Source: Bacillota bacterium
GTDB lineage: Bacteria > Bacillota > Clostridia > Christensenellales > Aristaeellaceae
NCBI GenBank assembly: GCA_023392395.1
Contig: JAEVZE010000301.1
Coordinates: 1 to 8,853, forward strand
DNA length: 8,853 nt
Direction of reading: 5' to 3'
The position numbers and the translations under genes are program-made. The notes below the pieces were generated by a model that saw only the letters and a list, made by a program, of their open reading frames with translations, was not told where the DNA came from and made no database searches. Shown piece after piece: positions 5,855 through 8,853 of the stretch; the first letter of the stretch is position 1; every line of letters begins with the position of its first letter.

Positions 5855-6760
5855 ATGACAAGACAAAGGGCCATTGGGCCAAAACGGCGCGTTGCGATGG
5901 GCGACCGGCCGATACTGTGGATTCTGCCTCTCCTCGTCTTTCTGTGCGCGTTCTTCCTGTTTCCGCTGGCCGACGTGATCCGGCTGAGCTTTACCAACGC
6001 GACGCTCAAGACGATGGAAGCGGACTTCACGTTCAGTTCCTACGCGCGGGTGTTTCAGGACTCCGCGTTTGGAAACGTACTGTGGGTGACGGGCTTCTTT
6101 GTCGCCTTCAGCGTGGTGTTTCAGTTTCTACTGGGGTTTGGCATCGCCTACACCGTGGACAGCGCCGAAAAGCGGCATCTGCGCGGCACGGTGGTGGTCC
6201 GCACGGTGTCCCTGATCTCCTGGGCGATCCCGGGGGTCGCGATCGGCATCATCTGGAAAATCCTCTACGCCGAGAATACGTCCGGCATCTTCAATTACCT
6301 CTTGTCGCTGCTTGGCCTGAACCAGGTGGCCTTCCTGAGCGACCCGAAGAACGCGCTCCTCAACATCTCCATCGCCAACGTCTGGCGCGGCACCGCGCAA
6401 AGCATGATCCTTTTGTACGCGGGGCTCAAGACCGTCTCGCTGGACATTCTGGAAGCCGCCGACGTGGACGGCGTGAGCGGGTGGCAGAAGGTCCTGAAGA
6501 TCATCGTGCCGTCGATGCGCTCGGTCATCATGGTCAACATCCTGCTCAACGTCATCAACACGTTCAACACCTTCGACATGATCATGCCGCTGACCGGCGG
6601 CGGGCCGGGGCGCAGTACCGAGGTCTTGGTGCTCAGCTCCTACCGCACGATCTTCCAGCAGCTGGACCTGGGCAAGGGCTGCGCGATCGCGGTGATTCTG
6701 CTCATGATCAACGTGGTATTTTCCCTCATCTATATGCGGGCGAACGGGGAGGAGCGATAA
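5855..6760 (+). CDS. CUT1 sugar ABC transporter permease, MalF/UgpA type
   Basis: A 301-residue integral membrane protein with about six helices, the first of the two permease subunits of the importer. ATG at 5855 is chosen because GGGGTG (5843-5848) lies 6 bases upstream and the protein then begins MTRQRAIGPKRR, a basic N-terminus before the first helix (WILPLLVFLCAFFLFPLADV). An in-frame ATG at 5798 lies inside the preceding hairpin and would add 19 residues unlike the family. The ATPase-docking EAA loop is clear: EAADVDGVSGWQKVLKIIVP from residue 200, with the conserved glycine at 206. TFDMIMPLTGGGPG near the C-terminus is typical of MalF/UgpA/LacF proteins. It ends two bases before the next start, so the two permeases are translationally coupled. 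Confidence 0.93.
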   Translation: MTRQRAIGPKRRVAMGDRPILWILPLLVFLCAFFLFPLADVIRLSFTNATLKTMEADFTFSSYARVFQDSAFGNVLWVTGFFVAFSVVFQFLLGFGIAYTVDSAEKRHLRGTVVVRTVSLISWAIPGVAIGIIWKILYAENTSGIFNYLLSLLGLNQVAFLSDPKNALLNISIANVWRGTAQSMILLYAGLKTVSLDILEAADVDGVSGWQKVLKIIVPSMRSVIMVNILLNVINTFNTFDMIMPLTGGGPGRSTEVLVLSSYRTIFQQLDLGKGCAIAVILLMINVVFSLIYMRANGEER

Positions 6761-6762
6761 AG

Positions 6763-7605
6763 ATGTCCGTGAAACTCCGCGAGCGCCTGATCAAAATCGC
6801 GCTGTACCTGTTTTTCGCGCTGGTGGTGCTGTTTTTCCTGTTCCCGATTTTGTGGATTCTGTCGCTATCGCTGAAGTCGGTGATGGAATTGTTCCAGGTG
6901 CCGCTCAGCCTCTTCCCCAAGACCCCAATGTGGGAAAATTACAAATACTTGTTCGACCAGATCGTGTTCCAGCGGGGGCTGTGGAATTCGACCGAGATCA
7001 CGCTGGGCACGATCATCGTGACGCTGCTGGTCTCGATCCCAGCGGCCTACTGCTTCTCCCGCATGAAATTCAAGGGCAGCCAGGCGCTGCAGTTCGCGAT
7101 TCTGATGTTCCAGATGATTTCTCCGCTGGTGGCGGTGGTGCCGATCTACCGCTACTTCAGCGCGCTGGGGCTCCTGAACTCCTATTCGGGACTGATCTGC
7201 ATCTATGTGGCGATCTCCGCGCCCTTCCAGGTGTGGTTCCTAAAGGGCTTCATCGACACAATCCCGAAAGAACTGGATGAGGCGGCGACCATCGACGGCT
7301 GCACCAAGGTCGAAACCGTGTGGCGGGTGATCCTGCCGGTAATCGCGCCGGGCGTGTTCTCGGCGGTGCTGCTCATCTTCATCGCCAGCTGGTCGCAGTT
7401 CATCGTGCCCTACATCCTGATCGACGCGCCCAGCAAAATGCCCGTCTCCGTGATGCTGGTCAACCTGCAGGGCACGCTGCAACAGGTGACCACCCATTAC
7501 CTGGCCGCCGCGAGCATATTGACCATTCTGCCCGTCGTGGTGCTTTTCGTGCTGCTGCAGAAATACATTGTGGCGGCGCTGACCGCCGGCGCGGTCAAGG
7601 GATAA
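6763..7605 (+). CDS. CUT1 sugar ABC transporter permease, MalG/UgpE type
   Basis: A 280-residue membrane protein, normal MalG length, forming the translocation pore with the preceding permease. AGGAG (6750-6754), inside the end of the upstream gene, lies 8 bases before the ATG. The N-terminal helix LYLFFALVVLFFLFPILWIL is followed by the external loop SLSLKSVMELF, then PAAYCFSRMKFKGSQ. The EAA loop is complete: DEAATIDGCTKVETVWRVIL with Glu173 and Gly179, followed by LPVIAPG. The end, YIVAALTAGAVKG, is the standard MalG-type C-terminus. No ATPase gene follows; the next gene is a glycoside hydrolase 300 bp downstream, so the nucleotide-binding subunit must come from elsewhere. Confidence 0.93.
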   Translation: MSVKLRERLIKIALYLFFALVVLFFLFPILWILSLSLKSVMELFQVPLSLFPKTPMWENYKYLFDQIVFQRGLWNSTEITLGTIIVTLLVSIPAAYCFSRMKFKGSQALQFAILMFQMISPLVAVVPIYRYFSALGLLNSYSGLICIYVAISAPFQVWFLKGFIDTIPKELDEAATIDGCTKVETVWRVILPVIAPGVFSAVLLIFIASWSQFIVPYILIDAPSKMPVSVMLVNLQGTLQQVTTHYLAAASILTILPVVVLFVLLQKYIVAALTAGAVKG

Positions 7606-7648
7606 ACCGTAAGAGATTCAATCGCGCCTTCATACCAAGTAAAAACAG

Positions 7649-7786
7649 TAATTAATCCAAAGGGCCGAGGGATTTTTGATGCAGAACAAGGAGCCGGAGT
7701 GAGGCGTAGCAGCGCTACGTCGAGCGGAAGGCGACACGGTTCTGCGCGAAAAGACCCGGTACGACGAATAATTAATGCTTTGGATT
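7649..7786. repeat. Nested palindromic element, possibly a dispersed MITE-like repeat
   Basis: Three inverted repeats are nested around nearly one centre: AATCCAAAG (7654-7662) with CTTTGGATT (7778-7786); GCAGAAC (7681-7687) with GTTCTGC (7739-7745), extended imperfectly by TTTT and AAAA; and CGTAGC (7705-7710) with GCTACG (7714-7719). TAATTAAT also occurs at 7649-7656 and 7769-7776. No open frame is supported inside. The structure resembles dispersed intergenic palindromes I recall from clostridial genomes (motifs like GATGCAGAAC and GTTCTGCGC), but copy number cannot be judged from one window. It lies within the carbohydrate operon and may have been inserted there. Confidence 0.55.
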
Positions 7787-7905
7787 GGTATCATCGCGGC
7801 CCGCCTGCGCGCCGCGCGGGCGGCGCATTGCGCCCGGATCAACGTTTCCCGCCGCGGGGCCGTGCGCGCCCGGCAACTTTTGAGAATACGGAGGGACCTG
7901 GATCG
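7787..7905 (+). other. GC-rich gap before the GH38 gene
   Basis: No gene is supported here. The stretch 7796-7830 is very GC-rich with several alternative short stems made of GCCCGCC and GGGCGG arms. No convincing promoter was found, so the hydrolase is probably read from the upstream operon. GGAGGG (7890-7895) is the ribosome binding site of the hydrolase. Confidence 0.4.
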
Positions 7906-8853
7906 ATGGACAAAAAGTATACGCTCTACGCGGTGACCAAGACGCATTGGGACCGGGAATGGTACATGAATTTTCAAAAGACGCGCATCCGTCTGGTGCA
8001 CCTGATCGACGGCCTTCTGGAAATCCTGGACAACGACCCGGAATTCGTGTCGTTCATGATGGACGGACAGACGCTACCGCTGGAGGACTACCTTCAGGTC
8101 AAGCCGTACAACCGCGAAAAGCTGACCAAGTACATCCGGGAAGGCCGGATCGTGATCGGGCCGTGGTACATCCTGCCCGACGAGGTCCTGATCACCGGCG
8201 AATCCCACATCCGCAATTACCTTTTGGGCACGCGGGTCGCCAAAAGCTTCGGCGCGGAGAAAATGCAGATCGGGTATCTGCCGGACTCCTTCGGCCACCC
8301 CTCGCAGATGCCGCAGATCCTCTCCAAGCTGGGCATGGACACGATCATGTTCTGGCGCGGCGCGACCCAGGAGATCGACAAGACCGAATTCTTCTGGCGC
8401 GCCCCGGATGGCACCCGCATCCTGACCATCCTGATGCCCGACGGCTACTGCACCGGCGCGGAGCTGTCGGAGGACCCGGAGATCACCGCCGCCCGGCTGG
8501 ACCAGTTCATCGAAAACTTCCATGGCTACGCCACCACCGACAAGATCTACCTGTCCAACGGCGGCGACCATCTGGAGCCCTCACCCTACCTCTCCAAGGT
8601 GATCCGGGAGGCCAACCAGCGCATGAAGAACGGCCGCGTCGTGCACACGACGCTGCCCCGCTTCGAGCGGGAGCTCAAGCGCTCGCTGGGCGAGAACCTC
8701 AAGGAGGTCGAAGGCGAATTGTGCGGAGTCAGCCGGTCGATCCTCCTGTTCTCCACGCTCTCGACGCGCACCTACCTGAAGCAGGAGAACCACTTTGTCT
8801 CCCGGATGCTGGAAAACGAGCTGGAGCCGGTCTATTCTCTGTTTGCGCTCTCC
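7906..8853 (+). CDS. Glycoside hydrolase family 38 alpha-mannosidase, 3' partial
   Basis: The first 316 residues of a GH38 enzyme, whose bacterial members are usually 850-1050 residues; the frame is open to the window end. It hydrolyses terminal alpha-mannosyl linkages with a zinc-dependent retaining mechanism. The zinc-site motif THWDREW gives His14 and Asp16; YLPDSFGHPSQMPQ gives Asp127, the expected nucleophile and zinc ligand; NGGDHLEP gives His222, the likely fourth zinc ligand. GPWYILPDEVLITGES (about 85-100) is also characteristic. There is no signal peptide, so it acts in the cytoplasm on imported material. GGAGGG lies 10 bases before the ATG. Its place after a CUT1 transporter suggests use of oligomannosides from N-glycans, mannans or a mannosylated small molecule such as mannosylglycerate (the MngB substrate); the exact linkage cannot be read from this fragment. 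Confidence 0.93.
   Translation, partial: MDKKYTLYAVTKTHWDREWYMNFQKTRIRLVHLIDGLLEILDNDPEFVSFMMDGQTLPLEDYLQVKPYNREKLTKYIREGRIVIGPWYILPDEVLITGESHIRNYLLGTRVAKSFGAEKMQIGYLPDSFGHPSQMPQILSKLGMDTIMFWRGATQEIDKTEFFWRAPDGTRILTILMPDGYCTGAELSEDPEITAARLDQFIENFHGYATTDKIYLSNGGDHLEPSPYLSKVIREANQRMKNGRVVHTTLPRFERELKRSLGENLKEVEGELCGVSRSILLFSTLSTRTYLKQENHFVSRMLENELEPVYSLFALS

Noticed and set aside
5782..6762. Long in-frame extension upstream of the MalG-type permease
   Set aside because: It translates the MalF-type permease gene out of frame. AGGAG at 6750-6754 and MalG homology place the start at 6763.
7796..7830. GC-rich hairpin before the GH38 gene as a terminator
   Set aside because: Several alternative short stems are possible and none is followed by a T tract, so no terminator can be supported.

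Overview
The window looks like chromosomal DNA of a GC-rich Firmicute, most likely a gut-type clostridium (Oscillospirales or Christensenellales would fit). This is inferred from strong AGGAGG-type ribosome binding sites, sigma-A-type promoters with 17-bp spacers, a TTG start, and the organisation of the carbohydrate locus. No marker gene fixes the taxon. I see no rRNA, tRNA, CRISPR array, transposase or phage gene.

Layout. (1) Positions 2-739 hold the 3' end of a CUT2-type (RbsC-like) sugar ABC permease, closed by a perfect-stem intrinsic terminator at 779-802. (2) Positions 836-2673 form a two-gene export unit: a sigma-A promoter with a perfect MarR-style dyad over its -35 box, an MFS_3-family efflux protein, and a MarR-family regulator with a TTG start. 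The arrangement predicts that the MarR protein represses its own operon. (3) Positions 2674-2908 are a convergent intergenic region with four strong hairpins in a row; the third, followed by a T tract, is the best terminator of the export unit. (4) An AraC-family regulator with a cupin sensor domain lies on the minus strand (2909-3928). (5) The divergent region 3929-4433 holds a promoter on each strand, several dyads that could be regulator sites, and a leader of about 215 nt before the next gene. (6) Positions 4434-8853 are a plus-strand carbohydrate unit: solute-binding protein, two MalF/MalG-type (CUT1) permeases, and, after a 300-bp gap containing a nested palindromic repeat-like element, the N-terminal part of a GH38 alpha-mannosidase that runs off the window.

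Working model (inference). The AraC protein senses a sugar and controls the divergent unit. The binding protein captures a mannose-containing oligosaccharide or glycoside, the permease pair imports it, and the cytoplasmic GH38 enzyme removes alpha-mannosyl residues. No ATP-binding subunit is present here, so the transporter probably uses a shared ATPase of the MsmX/MsmK type, or one encoded outside the window. A strong hairpin without a T tract between binding protein and permeases probably sets their unequal expression.

Most of the window is ordinary accessory metabolism. I do not see a convincing undescribed system. The items most worth checking are the palindromic element at 7649-7786, the hairpin cluster at 2737-2903 and the dyads of the divergent regulatory region.
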